Assembly: GCA_021732415.1 (NCBI GenBank)
Contig: JAKFVC010000014.1
Span: 1-49,047 of the forward strand
Direction of reading: 5' to 3'
Length of the DNA: 49,047 nucleotides
Source: Planctomycetaceae bacterium
Lineage (GTDB): Bacteria; Planctomycetota; Planctomycetia; Planctomycetales; Planctomycetaceae
Below the pieces are notes generated by a model. That model had not been told where the DNA came from. It worked only from the letters and a program-made list of their open reading frames with translations, and did not search any database. Position numbers and translations under genes: made by a program. Shown here in pieces: positions 30,601 to 37,640 of the stretch; positions within the stretch are counted from its first letter, which is position 1, and each line of letters starts with the position of its first letter.

Positions 30601-31076
30601 TCGAAGTCACGCTGCAAAAGGCAGGAGAGCTACCTGCCGTCGTGGCCGAGTACACCGCGCTGAAATTGAAGCAACCGGCGCCCATCCCAGGGCGACCGCA
30701 CAGTATCGGCATGTGGGTCAAAGGCGATAGCAGTTGGGGGCGGATCATGTGGGAGATTGAAGACGCCCAGGGTGAACGTTTTCGCTCCTCCGGCGGCCTC
30801 GACGGCGGTGACTGGGGCAACTACAGTGCCCTCGACTTCGATGACTGGTGCTTCATGAGTTTCCCGCTCACCAACGATTCGCCGTTCGTCCACATCGAGC
30901 CCGGCCCCGGTTCCAAGCAATGGGAAAGCCAGGGCGATGGCCGGCTCGACTACCCACTGAAGCTCATCGGGATCTACGTCATCACGCATCGCCAATCCTT
31001 GAACCTCACCAGGATGATGCCGGTGACGCAGCCTCTGCGCTTCAAGAACATGAGTGTCATTGGAAGTGCCGAGTAA
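27615..31076 (+). CDS. Large secreted protein, possible glycosidase-like core
   Basis: A 1153-aa exported protein. The ATG-ATG at 27615 begins a leader ending S-I-R-T-T-H-A; the in-frame GTG at 27414 lies inside a palindromic repeat and is rejected. Residues about 30-550 are beta-rich (V-E-V-S-L-V-L-E, repeated sandwich-like strands). Residues about 560-900 look like an alpha/beta barrel, with V-D-L-F-H-E648-S-Y-H-P-G and Y-L-G-S-E728-T-T-G as candidate acid/base and nucleophile positions. The C-terminal ~200 residues (S-I-G-M-W-V-K-G-D-S-S-W-G-R) resemble a carbohydrate-binding jelly roll. I recognise no named family; the glycosidase reading is inference. Confidence 0.8.
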   Translation: MMKHLPTVQSRAACLLAGFLILSAASIRTTHAGDAVAPMEKSGNPFVVALNAADTAEMEFRVGVSGKIAVLFKFADGKTQTLLGAVKADSQKRLVEKDGKKTSELMPMADGSIEFTGGGLRFQYHSRPRISRYTEPQQADLAKVWDTLPAASQCWVPLEVRADAAGAELWLDGRYCGRIASQSRLVEVSLVLEAGGEVRGERSFTRANPDMFLPLDVRRIARPGVMKTASVSLKPGLQQVNAVPMVVADGAGNADVGEAKLMQGLRSLETNENTSRTSLDGMRESLHFSVPQAFYRRAWVLCAVEADATRDAVLTTRLTRFGVWGRGGAIADTTLTLPRGDEKPGNGIEQVGSVEYTNADQQKITAPLYLVRVDLKLGDIVDLLAETNDPHAAMKIGPYLDFEFLGKMDGLKLQNDRRRMPLATSTSAVHVFGVTLEKSPVELRLKQSHPGNIFHNDDVPETTISLRAVQPTKCVLQWEISDVNGNKLATQERAVTLDAIGSESDITLSLAMPQVGWYGLHITVNDDRGAPLLKHEAAFAVLGKDTRQAGYESPFGTWWFNGVHYTTRDPAIAGPMLYKAGMRRTTFNWTKDSEAELAPWKVSLNQIRWPFRLADLKDWPAAEARAEKEITELLRRFPHCQYVDLFHESYHPGAYPPELYGDRYVADEAQAKRDDDLYELGLRGAKFLRAKFPQLKIIAGNSGGSIGMIAVMLRRGFPRELIDYLGSETTGQSFAPEKLSPWTSGGIWLMSETARVFGYDIPLAGCFEFTYRAERDLGPQRHAEWYARDMMIGLAYRFPTISPAVIEDTNNAYYDALWGGCGLCQRSPLHYPKPAYVALATVTKVLDSATLVRQWDTGSSSAHVLEFTRGSEHIYAVWTLRGECEMQVELPSDGTLTQIEFYGVQRQTASRNKRLAITASTAVSYFTSPEAVTSITAGTRRFPQQQPPLGTQIVASMDNVADWQLVADDTPVTTRLRRPGKFTLRQHSDAEQGACLEVTLQKAGELPAVVAEYTALKLKQPAPIPGRPHSIGMWVKGDSSWGRIMWEIEDAQGERFRSSGGLDGGDWGNYSALDFDDWCFMSFPLTNDSPFVHIEPGPGSKQWESQGDGRLDYPLKLIGIYVITHRQSLNLTRMMPVTQPLRFKNMSVIGSAE

Positions 31077-31455
31077 CCCACTGGTTGTGCCTCCACCGGC
31101 GCGATGGGGCGTGATCCGCGATTGACGATGGAACCGCCAGCCGGTTTCCCGTTGGCCCAGCCGTAGTGCGAAACGAGTCAGAATGCGATCGTCTTTTGGA
31201 AATGCCGGGGGGTTAAGTCCAGCTTGTTGCGTGTCGGTCACATCGACCGCGGTATGTCGGCCCGACGCCGTCCTGGCCGATCGCGTTCGCGGCCAGGATG
31301 CATCCCAACGAAGGATCAAACTGCTGAATTCAAAATCTGCCTATCTACATTCCAACTTCTGCCAACGATCGCTGCGCGCCTCGCGTAATGATCCATGAAC
31401 ATCTTTTTACGGCGCGATCAATTAAGCGGTTCCATTCGCCGTCGAGTATTCCTGT
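31077..31455. other. Intergenic gap with a short hairpin
   Basis: About 379 bp between the large secreted protein and dgkA. CCTGGCCG at 31272-31279 pairs with CGGCCAGG at 31290-31297 around a 10-nt loop, a possible terminator although no T-run follows. No coding frame is supported. Confidence 0.45.
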
Positions 31456-31824
31456 ATGAACTTATCAAAATTCTTTCGTAGTTTTGCTATTGGGTTCTAC
31501 GGCATTTGCCATGCGTTGAGGACCGAACAGAACATGCGAATTCACGGCCTTGCTGCGATTGGAGTGATTGTCGCGGGCGCGGCGTTTTCGCTGGCAACGT
31601 GGGAATGGATTGCGGTTTTGCTCTGCATCGGGCTGGTGATCTCAGCCGAGTGCATGAATACGGCAATCGAGAGACTCGCGGATCGCATCTCTCAAGAACA
31701 GAATCCGCTGATCAAACAGGCGAAAGATTGCGGTTCAGCCGCAGTGTTAGTGCTCGCGATGACATCGGCCGCGGTTGGTTTGACCATTTTTGTTCCCAAG
31801 ATTTGGGTGCTGTCAGGATGGTGA
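31456..31824 (+). CDS. dgkA: Diacylglycerol/undecaprenol kinase family protein
   Basis: A 122-aa inner-membrane protein with three hydrophobic segments. The catalytic signature V-I-S-A-E-C-M-N-T-A-I-E-R-L-A-D and the following K-Q-A-K-D-C-G-S-A-A-V-L match DgkA-type kinases, which phosphorylate diacylglycerol or, in many bacteria, undecaprenol. Length is normal for the family. The next gene starts 3 bp after its stop, indicating an operon and possibly coupled translation. Confidence 0.92.
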   Translation: MNLSKFFRSFAIGFYGICHALRTEQNMRIHGLAAIGVIVAGAAFSLATWEWIAVLLCIGLVISAECMNTAIERLADRISQEQNPLIKQAKDCGSAAVLVLAMTSAAVGLTIFVPKIWVLSGW

Positions 31825-31827
31825 ATC

Positions 31828-32703
31828 ATGTCCAGCGAACAGACTCTTGCCAAAGGTGGCACTGATCGATTGCGCTGGTGGTATACGCCAAGTTGGCTGG
31901 GACTGGATGCTCCCTGTGTCGTTTCGACCTGGACCTGGGCGACCAGTCTGGCACTGGGTGTCACTTTACCGCTCCGTCCGGTTGCCGCCTTGTTTCTCGT
32001 CGTCTGGTGCATTTACTTGTTGGACCGTTGTATTGATGTTTCCAGTTGCAAAAATTGGACTCAGGCAACTGGTCGCCTGCAATTTGGGCGAAATTATCGC
32101 TCCTTGTTTTGGGCCTGTCTGAGCTTCTGTTTCCTGGGCATACTCGGGGTCCTGGCGTTGGGTTTGCCAAGACCTGTAATGGAACGTTCACTGCTGGTTG
32201 GACTTGGAGTGGGTTTGCATTTCCTCGCTTTTATCAAGCCGATTGTCCTCGGCAAAAAACTGCCGGGGAAAGAGTTCGGTGTCGGAATCTTTTTTGCGTT
32301 GGGAGCATTCGCCTGCCTGGGGGTGACCACGCGTTCGTGGCCGTTGCTCGCATCGATTGCCGGCATGGTGGCCTACAATTGTCTGGTAATCGCCGCACGC
32401 GATACCGAAAGTGATCAAGCGAATGATCCTGGCGGGGCCTCCCATTGGTGGCGAACCATGAACCGTGATCTTCTGTTTCTGGGCATTATGTCTGCGCTGA
32501 CGGCGGCGATGTGCGCGGTCCTGATGGATGAAAAGACGTTTTACCTTTCAGTGACCGCAGCCTTCGCCGCACACGTCGTACTGCACCTTTACGCGAATCG
32601 GTTGAGCGGAGATTCTGTGCGGGCTCTGGCTGACTATGGGTTGCTGACGCCGATACCGATCATGGGGGGAATACCCTGTGCAGCAATCTTGTTTGGACTT
32701 TAA
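31828..32703 (+). CDS. UbiA-like integral membrane protein
   Basis: A 291-aa protein with about eight to nine hydrophobic segments. The first cytoplasmic loop has Y-L-L-D66-R-C-I-D70, resembling the Asp-rich first motif of UbiA prenyltransferases. K-E-F-G-V-G-I-F-F-A-L-G and D-T-E-S-D-Q-A-N-D sit where the second motif is expected. It is probably a divergent UbiA-superfamily member acting on a prenyl lipid. Tight coupling to dgkA suggests a shared polyprenyl-phosphate or lipid role. The full N-D-x-x-D motif is not preserved, so activity is uncertain. Confidence 0.65.
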   Translation: MSSEQTLAKGGTDRLRWWYTPSWLGLDAPCVVSTWTWATSLALGVTLPLRPVAALFLVVWCIYLLDRCIDVSSCKNWTQATGRLQFGRNYRSLFWACLSFCFLGILGVLALGLPRPVMERSLLVGLGVGLHFLAFIKPIVLGKKLPGKEFGVGIFFALGAFACLGVTTRSWPLLASIAGMVAYNCLVIAARDTESDQANDPGGASHWWRTMNRDLLFLGIMSALTAAMCAVLMDEKTFYLSVTAAFAAHVVLHLYANRLSGDSVRALADYGLLTPIPIMGGIPCAAILFGL

Positions 32704-32719
32704 ACAAGAGTCGAGCGTG

Positions 32720-32768
32720 AAAAATGGGTTCGCACTGTTTGATTCGAAGAGTCCTGACCCATTTGTTT
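32720..32768. repeat. Second copy of the GGGTCAGGACT-type palindrome, decayed left arm
   Basis: The right half, GATTC-AAGAGTCCTGACCCATTTGTTT, is nearly identical to 27430-27457. The left half has mutated (GGGTTCGCACT instead of GGGTCAGGACT). It lies 16 bp past the UbiA-like gene. The two copies bracket the 5.3-kb block of the large secreted protein, dgkA and the UbiA-like gene. Confidence 0.8.
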
Positions 32769-32876
32769 TGGCCCCGGAGACTCCATCTCGAAATCAGGCA
32801 ATGTGAGCGACCCGCTCCTTTCGGGGCGAGATACACTTTCACGCCAGCGATCAAGCAATGCGTGTCGTCCGAGTCA

Positions 32877-33521
32877 TCACTTCAACGAGTGCTGCTCCTC
32901 TGAGCCGGCCGGCCAGCGCAGCGTGACGTTCATCGCAAACGAAAGTCGGTGAAACTCGCCGCGATGTGGCGTTACGGAATGCCACACGTAGGCGGGGAAG
33001 ATCAGCATCAGGCCCGGGCGCGGAACGACCTTGATGTGATCGCGATTGCAGACGGAGGTCAGGTTTGCATTGAAACGCGGATCGTGGAGTACCAGCGCTC
33101 CGTCGCCAGCCTCGAAATAGTCTTCGCTGTCGGCCGGAGAGATGGGTTGTCGATTGGAATCCGTCGTGCGGGCGTAATAGATGCCGATTAGGTCGGTGTT
33201 GTGATTGTGAGCAATCGTAGACTCTCCGCGGCCCATGCGGTTGCTGAAGAGCAACAGATCGATCCCCTCCGGTCCCGCGATTCCCTCGGTCTCCAACCAG
33301 TGTTTCACCCCTGTGATGAACATGGACCGGAGCTGCTCGATCGCAGGCACGGTGTTCGCCAGACGCAGCAAATTCAGCGCGTCGGGGTGCATGTTGGACC
33401 TGTCGTCGAGTTCCGGCCGGCGCTCCAGCAGATCGCAGAGCTCCGCATTCAGGGGGCCGGTGTCCGGGAATTGGATTGTCACCACCCGCGTCGGAAAAAA
33501 AGCATAGTCCGTCACTTCCAT
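32877..33521 (-). CDS. Putative 2OG-Fe(II) oxygenase
   Basis: A 214-aa soluble protein of the '2OG-FeII_Oxy_5' type. The metal-binding part is S-T-I-A-H105-N-H107-N-T-D110-L, followed by G-I-Y-Y-A; the distal His is in V-W-H181-S-V-T-P, and a 2-oxoglutarate-binding Arg is R192 in F-H-R-L-S-F-A-M-N-V. The double-stranded beta-helix strands G-D-G-A-L-V-L-H-D-P-R and P-G-L-M-L-I-F-P-A-Y fit. It presumably hydroxylates an unknown substrate. GAGG about 7 nt before the ATG at 33521 decides the start. No signal peptide, so it is cytoplasmic. Confidence 0.85.
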   Translation of the reverse strand: MEVTDYAFFPTRVVTIQFPDTGPLNAELCDLLERRPELDDRSNMHPDALNLLRLANTVPAIEQLRSMFITGVKHWLETEGIAGPEGIDLLLFSNRMGRGESTIAHNHNTDLIGIYYARTTDSNRQPISPADSEDYFEAGDGALVLHDPRFNANLTSVCNRDHIKVVPRPGLMLIFPAYVWHSVTPHRGEFHRLSFAMNVTLRWPAGSEEQHSLK

Positions 33522-33861
33522 CAGCCAACCTCTTCATACGTAAACCCACTGCACCCGCTGCAAAACGAACCGCTCACAGCTCCAGAGGAGACCGAGAACG
33601 CACTCGTCGTCTTGTCGGTTTATTAAGCATAATAGAATCTGGGCTATGGTTTGCGCAACCATGGCGACTGTCCTATGCCCTTCATTCACATGCACATTGT
33701 CGCTGACATTTGAAGTCCCAATCGACATCGCTCCTTATTTGAGTCCTGTCACATCGCGTATCTGATTCGCGATTCGCGTCCGCTAAAGACTTCCTTCGAC
33801 TTCCTTTCCCAATCGGTAATTCGTCAGTTCTCCGGCGTGTGATTGAGCACACTGGTGCGTC
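33522..33861. other. Gene-free gap
   Basis: About 340 bp between the oxygenase start and the 3' end of the PQQ propeller. No coding frame, strong hairpin or repeat is supported here. Confidence 0.4.
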
Positions 33862-35055
33862 TCAACGTTCGTTTGCCGAAGCCAAGCTGAGGCACACCAG
33901 CGAATTGGAACCTCGAACGTAGATCCGGTTTCCCACGATCGCGGGGTGAGAGTAGAGTCCGGCTTCGTCTTCCATGAGTTGCACGTCGGAGAGCTTCGAG
34001 AACTCGGCTGTGTCGGTGCGGAATAGCAGCAGGCGGCCTTTGAGAGTGGTGATCAGGACTCGCTGTGGGCTGCCGATCAGTGATGCGTACTCGCGAAACT
34101 GCCGGTCATTTTCTCGCCAAATTTGGGTGAGATTGCGGGTGGCATCCAGGCAGAACAGGTGATCGGAAACTCCGAAGACTCGTGAGCCCACGAGGATCGG
34201 CGAATGGCAATCGGGGACCAGGCGATCGTTGCGGGAAGTGGGAGTCGACTGGATGGTACCTTGTTTACTAACGTCATACATGCGCGTGCCATTGTTTTCG
34301 GTCGCTACGATGATCTTTTCGCCCCAGATGACAGGTGTGGGGACATTGAAGTCGCCGGGGCGGTCTGGCGTGAGCGTCCACAAACGCTGTCCGGAGGCGG
34401 CATCCCACGCGCCCAGCGAGTCGACATCATAGCCCACTAGTTGCTGCTTTCCACCGAGGTTGGCAACGATGAAAGAACCGTGCCCCGGAGCACGGCCCGG
34501 TGATTTCCACAGCACGTCGCCCGTGGAAGGTTCGAGAGCCACGAGGGACGTTTCGGCCCCGCCAGGATTGATGATCAGGCGGCCGTCTGCGATTAACGGC
34601 GAGGAGCAGAAACCCCACGACAGGTTGACCGGCCCTCCGAAATCCTTTTGAAAGTGCTTCTTCCAGCGAGTCTTTCCAGTGGCCAGGTCGACGGCGTGTA
34701 GATGCCCTTGAGCTCCCTGCAGGAAGACCAGCTCGCCATGTATTTGCGGGGTGGCGCGAGGCGAGTTTCCATAATCGAGTTTGCCGGGTGCCGAGTAGCG
34801 CAGGGTCCAGCGTTCGGTGCCGTCGGCGTTGTAACAGCGGAAGATGTCGACTCGATCGGCCGGATCGCGGTCGGCCACGATAACGAGTTCCCGCGTGGCG
34901 GCCACGCCCGCCAGCGCCGGGCTCGACAGGCGTTTCGACCACAGAATTGCATCTTTGCCCGGCAGGAATTCGGGCAGCCAATTGACCAGACCGTCGCGAT
35001 TCAAACCCCGCCAGCCGGGCCAGTCGCCGTTGTCAGCGCTGGTGGGGGCTGCTAC
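33862..35055 (-). CDS. PQQ-like beta-propeller, probably expressed by -1 frameshift from the PhnD-like gene
   Basis: The open frame runs from the slippery site at 35055 to 33862 (397 codons). It opens V-A-A-P-T-S-A-D-N-G-D-W-P-G-W-R-G-L-N-R-D-G, the family's N-terminal motif (compare N-W-P-H-W-R-G in the protein at 8900-10144). Propeller blades follow, such as A-V-D-L-A-T-G-K-T-R-W, L-E-P-S-T-G-D-V-L-W and W-D-A-A-S-G-Q-R-L-W. The first start codon in this frame is a TTG at 35004, after the W-P-G-W-R-G motif and without a signal peptide. The stop closing the frame upstream is TGA at 35089-35091, so no earlier start exists. Translation as a fusion to the preceding protein (about 688 aa in total) is the simplest explanation. 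Confidence 0.85.
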   Translation of the reverse strand, partial: VAAPTSADNGDWPGWRGLNRDGLVNWLPEFLPGKDAILWSKRLSSPALAGVAATRELVIVADRDPADRVDIFRCYNADGTERWTLRYSAPGKLDYGNSPRATPQIHGELVFLQGAQGHLHAVDLATGKTRWKKHFQKDFGGPVNLSWGFCSSPLIADGRLIINPGGAETSLVALEPSTGDVLWKSPGRAPGHGSFIVANLGGKQQLVGYDVDSLGAWDAASGQRLWTLTPDRPGDFNVPTPVIWGEKIIVATENNGTRMYDVSKQGTIQSTPTSRNDRLVPDCHSPILVGSRVFGVSDHLFCLDATRNLTQIWRENDRQFREYASLIGSPQRVLITTLKGRLLLFRTDTAEFSKLSDVQLMEDEAGLYSHPAIVGNRIYVRGSNSLVCLSLASANER

Positions 35056-35061
35056 TTTTTT
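35006..35061 (-). promoter_or_regulatory. Candidate -1 ribosomal frameshift signal
   Basis: In the mRNA the heptamer A AAA AAG (35061-35055) is in phase with the PhnD-like frame and is followed immediately by the stop UAG (35054-35052). After a 7-nt spacer, CCCCACCAGC (35047-35038) pairs with GCUGGCGGGG (35015-35006), 9 of 10 positions, around a 22-nt loop. Heptamer, short spacer and GC-rich stem are the classic parts of a dnaX-type -1 frameshift site. The nine-A run would also permit transcriptional slippage. Confidence 0.7.
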
Positions 35062-35927
35062 TTTGCCACTTCGTTTTCGGTCTCGGCGTCAGCGACAAAC
35101 CCGCGTTTCGTTTCGAGTGCGATGCGGAGATTGACATCAGCGGTCGATTTCAGCAACGCGTCGCTGATCGCCGATTGCAACTTCGAATCCAGGCCGGCGT
35201 TCAGATAGGCGGCCACAAACGGGACATCTTCCGTCTCGCCGACGATGCGCAGGGCTCCCTTCTTCACCTGTCCGCAACCTTCCAGCAACGGCTTGGCATA
35301 GCTGGAAATCACCGCACAGCCACGTTCCCCCTTCTCCGCCATTTCCAGGATCTTGATCGCCCCTTCATCGCAGGCGACGGCGGTGTCCAACTTCTGGGGG
35401 ATCGCGATTCCGGCGGCCGTAAGCAGTCGCATTGCAGCGGCGTGTTTCTCGTCGCACTCCTGTGGGCCGAAGTAGATGCGGTAATCCTTCAGGTCAGACA
35501 TTTGTTTGGCGGGATCGGCCGTGGCGACAACCACCAGGCCCCGCTGCGTCGTGAGACCGTCCTTGCCGGACAGCATGGCCACCTTCTTGAGGTTCAGTTT
35601 CGAGGCCTTCGCATCTTGCAGAATGACCGATTGTTTGCCGATCACCAAGTCGATGCGAATGACCTGCTTCTTCTTCTGAGCTGCGACCAGCGAATCGTTG
35701 AAGACCACAACGACCTCGCGCTGTAGCGTTTTCTGTAGCGCCTCGGCGAGTTTCTCATAATCGCGTTGGGCATAGCCGGCCACACACGGACACGACAACG
35801 GTTTCGCCAGAGGGTCCATCACCACGAGCGTCAAGGGCTCGGGGGCCAGGGATTTCTCCTCGCTCGCCACCACGGAGACGAGCGACAGGAGAATGGCGCA
35901 CACGAAGACTCTTCGAGCGTATCGCAT
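35052..35927 (-). CDS. PhnD/SsuA-like periplasmic substrate-binding protein, Cys-rich
   Basis: A 291-aa protein with a signal peptide (M-R-Y-A-R-R-V-F-V-C-A-I-L-L...V-V-A-S). It has the type-2 periplasmic-binding pattern of PhnD-like proteins: Y-E-K-L-A-E-A-L-Q-K, L-S-D-L-K-D-Y-R-I-Y-F-G-P-Q and F-V-A-A-Y-L-N-A. An unusual C46-P-C48 pair follows the first strand, with further Cys at 158, 186, 204 and 218. No ABC permease or ATPase is nearby, so import is not supported; a sensing or redox role is possible. It ends K-K-K-stop on a run of nine A, where the PQQ frame takes over. The ATG at 35927 begins the leader; only a weak ribosome site is visible. Confidence 0.83.
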   Translation of the reverse strand: MRYARRVFVCAILLSLVSVVASEEKSLAPEPLTLVVMDPLAKPLSCPCVAGYAQRDYEKLAEALQKTLQREVVVVFNDSLVAAQKKKQVIRIDLVIGKQSVILQDAKASKLNLKKVAMLSGKDGLTTQRGLVVVATADPAKQMSDLKDYRIYFGPQECDEKHAAAMRLLTAAGIAIPQKLDTAVACDEGAIKILEMAEKGERGCAVISSYAKPLLEGCGQVKKGALRIVGETEDVPFVAAYLNAGLDSKLQSAISDALLKSTADVNLRIALETKRGFVADAETENEVAKKK

Positions 35928-35979
35928 AGTAGAACTCACAGGGTGAGGGAGGCTAATCGGAAACTTTGTGGAGGAACAC

Positions 35980-37404
35980 TTACTTGCTGGCCTGTTCCTC
36001 ACCGCGCGACAGGACAATGATCTTCGATTTTTCGATGTCGATGTAATAGAGGCGGCTTTCATCGGCATTGACGGCGACGCATGAGTTCTTGCAGCCTGCC
36101 TGAACCTTGGCGACACCGACGAGCCCCAGGTATTTGCCATCGGGCGTAAAGTGCTTGACGACACCGTTACTTTCCGAGACGAAGAGATTCCCGTCCTTGT
36201 TGAAGCACAGATTCATGGGGTTGCAGCAGCCACTAAAGTTCTCGCCCTCGCCCTCGCGATCGCGTTTGCCGAACTGTCCGAGTTCTTTCCCATCGAGATC
36301 GAAGCGAACGACTCGGTGCCGCGAGTTCTCGCAGACGTACAGTTCGCCATTCCGGCATTGCACATCCATTTGACCGCAGCATCCTGACAGGCTTTTGACA
36401 ATCTCTTTCGCGTTGTCGAATTTGTTGTCGGTACGCCAGATACCATAGCCATAACCAGACATCGCATGGCAGGTCACGAACACGTTGTCCTGACTGGCAC
36501 TGATCGCGTGGATTGTTCGGGCCCGGCCGACCACTTGCTGCAGCGCCTGTTCGATCGTCTTCTTCTCCATTTGCTTCGCTTGCTGCTTGAGCTGCGTGAT
36601 GATCTGCTTCAAATTCCGCTCTTCGAACTGAGTAGATTGAACCGAATCTTCTTCTTCATCCTCTGTGCTGGATTCGGCATCCTGTTTGTCTTTCTGCTCT
36701 TTGCTTGCGCCGTCCTTTTTCGCGGCGGCCTTCTTCTTCTCGGCGTTTTCCTTATTGGCTTGCAGTTCTTTGAGTTGATCTTCGTACTCTTTGACCTGGT
36801 CCGCGAACATCGCGCGGTCGGTTTCCAACTGCTCCTTGGCCCGTTCGCGCATGTCGTCCGCATGCTCTTTGATGTAAGTCATCTGTGGCGATTCGGTCTC
36901 CAACAGCTTCTTTCCCGCGAGATCGAAGCGTGCCACGCGACCACTGCCCCCGACGAGTACGGTCCCATCGGGAGCCGTATTGATGGCCTCTCCCGGGAAC
37001 CCGATGGCCCACGTGGCGACCAGCTTGCCGGCCGCGTCGTAGACGTACACGGCGGGCTCAAACTTTGGTGCCTTCTTCTTCTTGCTACCATTCAACAGAC
37101 GCACGGCCAAGCCGCCGAGAGACGAATCGCCGTCGAAGTCGTTGGGACCAGCGGCGCCGACCAACGCCAGAATGCGACCTTCACTGTCGCTGCAGAAGTC
37201 CTCAAGCTTCTGGCCTTCTTCCGTCTTGGCGACCTTCAGTTCCAGCAACTGTTTATACAAGGCCGGCTCATTCTTAGTCGATTTTGTGACGGCCTCATCG
37301 GCTCGGGCTGCAGTCCACAATGTCAGCAAAATCGAACTGGCCGCCAAAACGACACCGACGCCACCAGCGCGAAGCATGCGCGAGCTGCGAGAAATTTCTG
37401 GCAT
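35980..37404 (-). CDS. Secreted NHL-like beta-propeller with a coiled-coil insert and Cys pairs
   Basis: A 474-aa exported protein (leader about residues 8-35, ending T-A-A-R-A). Residues 40-170 form N-terminal propeller blades. Residues 175-292 are a long charged coiled coil rich in Glu/Lys with an acidic S-T-E-D-E-E-E-D segment. Residues 295-470 return to the propeller. Three blade starts carry unusual Cys clusters: G-C342-C343-G-Q-M-D, G-C393-C394-N-P-M-N and G-C438-K-N-S-C442. Two more Cys lie at 350 and 400. These could bind metal or form disulphides; this is inference. AGGAG 7 nt before the ATG at 37404 decides the start. It is 52 bp upstream of the PhnD-like gene, so probably the first gene of that operon. 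Confidence 0.82.
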   Translation of the reverse strand: MPEISRSSRMLRAGGVGVVLAASSILLTLWTAARADEAVTKSTKNEPALYKQLLELKVAKTEEGQKLEDFCSDSEGRILALVGAAGPNDFDGDSSLGGLAVRLLNGSKKKKAPKFEPAVYVYDAAGKLVATWAIGFPGEAINTAPDGTVLVGGSGRVARFDLAGKKLLETESPQMTYIKEHADDMRERAKEQLETDRAMFADQVKEYEDQLKELQANKENAEKKKAAAKKDGASKEQKDKQDAESSTEDEEEDSVQSTQFEERNLKQIITQLKQQAKQMEKKTIEQALQQVVGRARTIHAISASQDNVFVTCHAMSGYGYGIWRTDNKFDNAKEIVKSLSGCCGQMDVQCRNGELYVCENSRHRVVRFDLDGKELGQFGKRDREGEGENFSGCCNPMNLCFNKDGNLFVSESNGVVKHFTPDGKYLGLVGVAKVQAGCKNSCVAVNADESRLYYIDIEKSKIIVLSRGEEQASK

Positions 37405-37493
37405 GGAAAGGCTCCTGAGAGAGAGGACTCCGCCGACAGCAGATCTGAACAACCATCAGGATATGAGGCCGGAAGCATCACGTCAACTTTTTC

Positions 37494-37571
37494 GGTAGTG
37501 GGTCAGACTAATCCGAAGATTTGTCAGATTTCTTCAGGCGGGTGTTGTAAGCCAGCTCGGGGATGAGGTCG
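37494..37571 (-). mobile_element. Transposase 3'-end remnant, copy 1
   Basis: These 78 bp match 41568-41645 at 73 positions, in the same orientation. In the larger copy the minus strand encodes the end of an IS1-like transposase (I-P-E-L-V-Y-N-T-R-P). Here the similarity stops at 37571, so only the terminal part survives. It lies 90 bp upstream of the Cys-rich propeller gene start and 70 bp past the 3' end of the serine hydrolase. Confidence 0.8.
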
Positions 37572-37640
37572 GCCAACGGCGGTGGGCAAGAGTGGTGGAG
37601 TGCAATTCGTCGATCGCTGCGCTGGCCTCGGCGATCCAAC

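Noticed and set aside
33862-35004. TTG at 35004 as the true start of the PQQ propeller
   Set aside because: It would remove the conserved W-P-G-W-R-G motif, give no signal peptide, and leave the slippery heptamer and stem unexplained. It is kept only as a fallback.
36466-37566. 366-codon plus-strand open frame with hydrophobic stretches
   Set aside because: Antisense to the coiled-coil/propeller gene. The Leu/Phe runs are the complement of its Lys/Glu codons, not real membrane segments.
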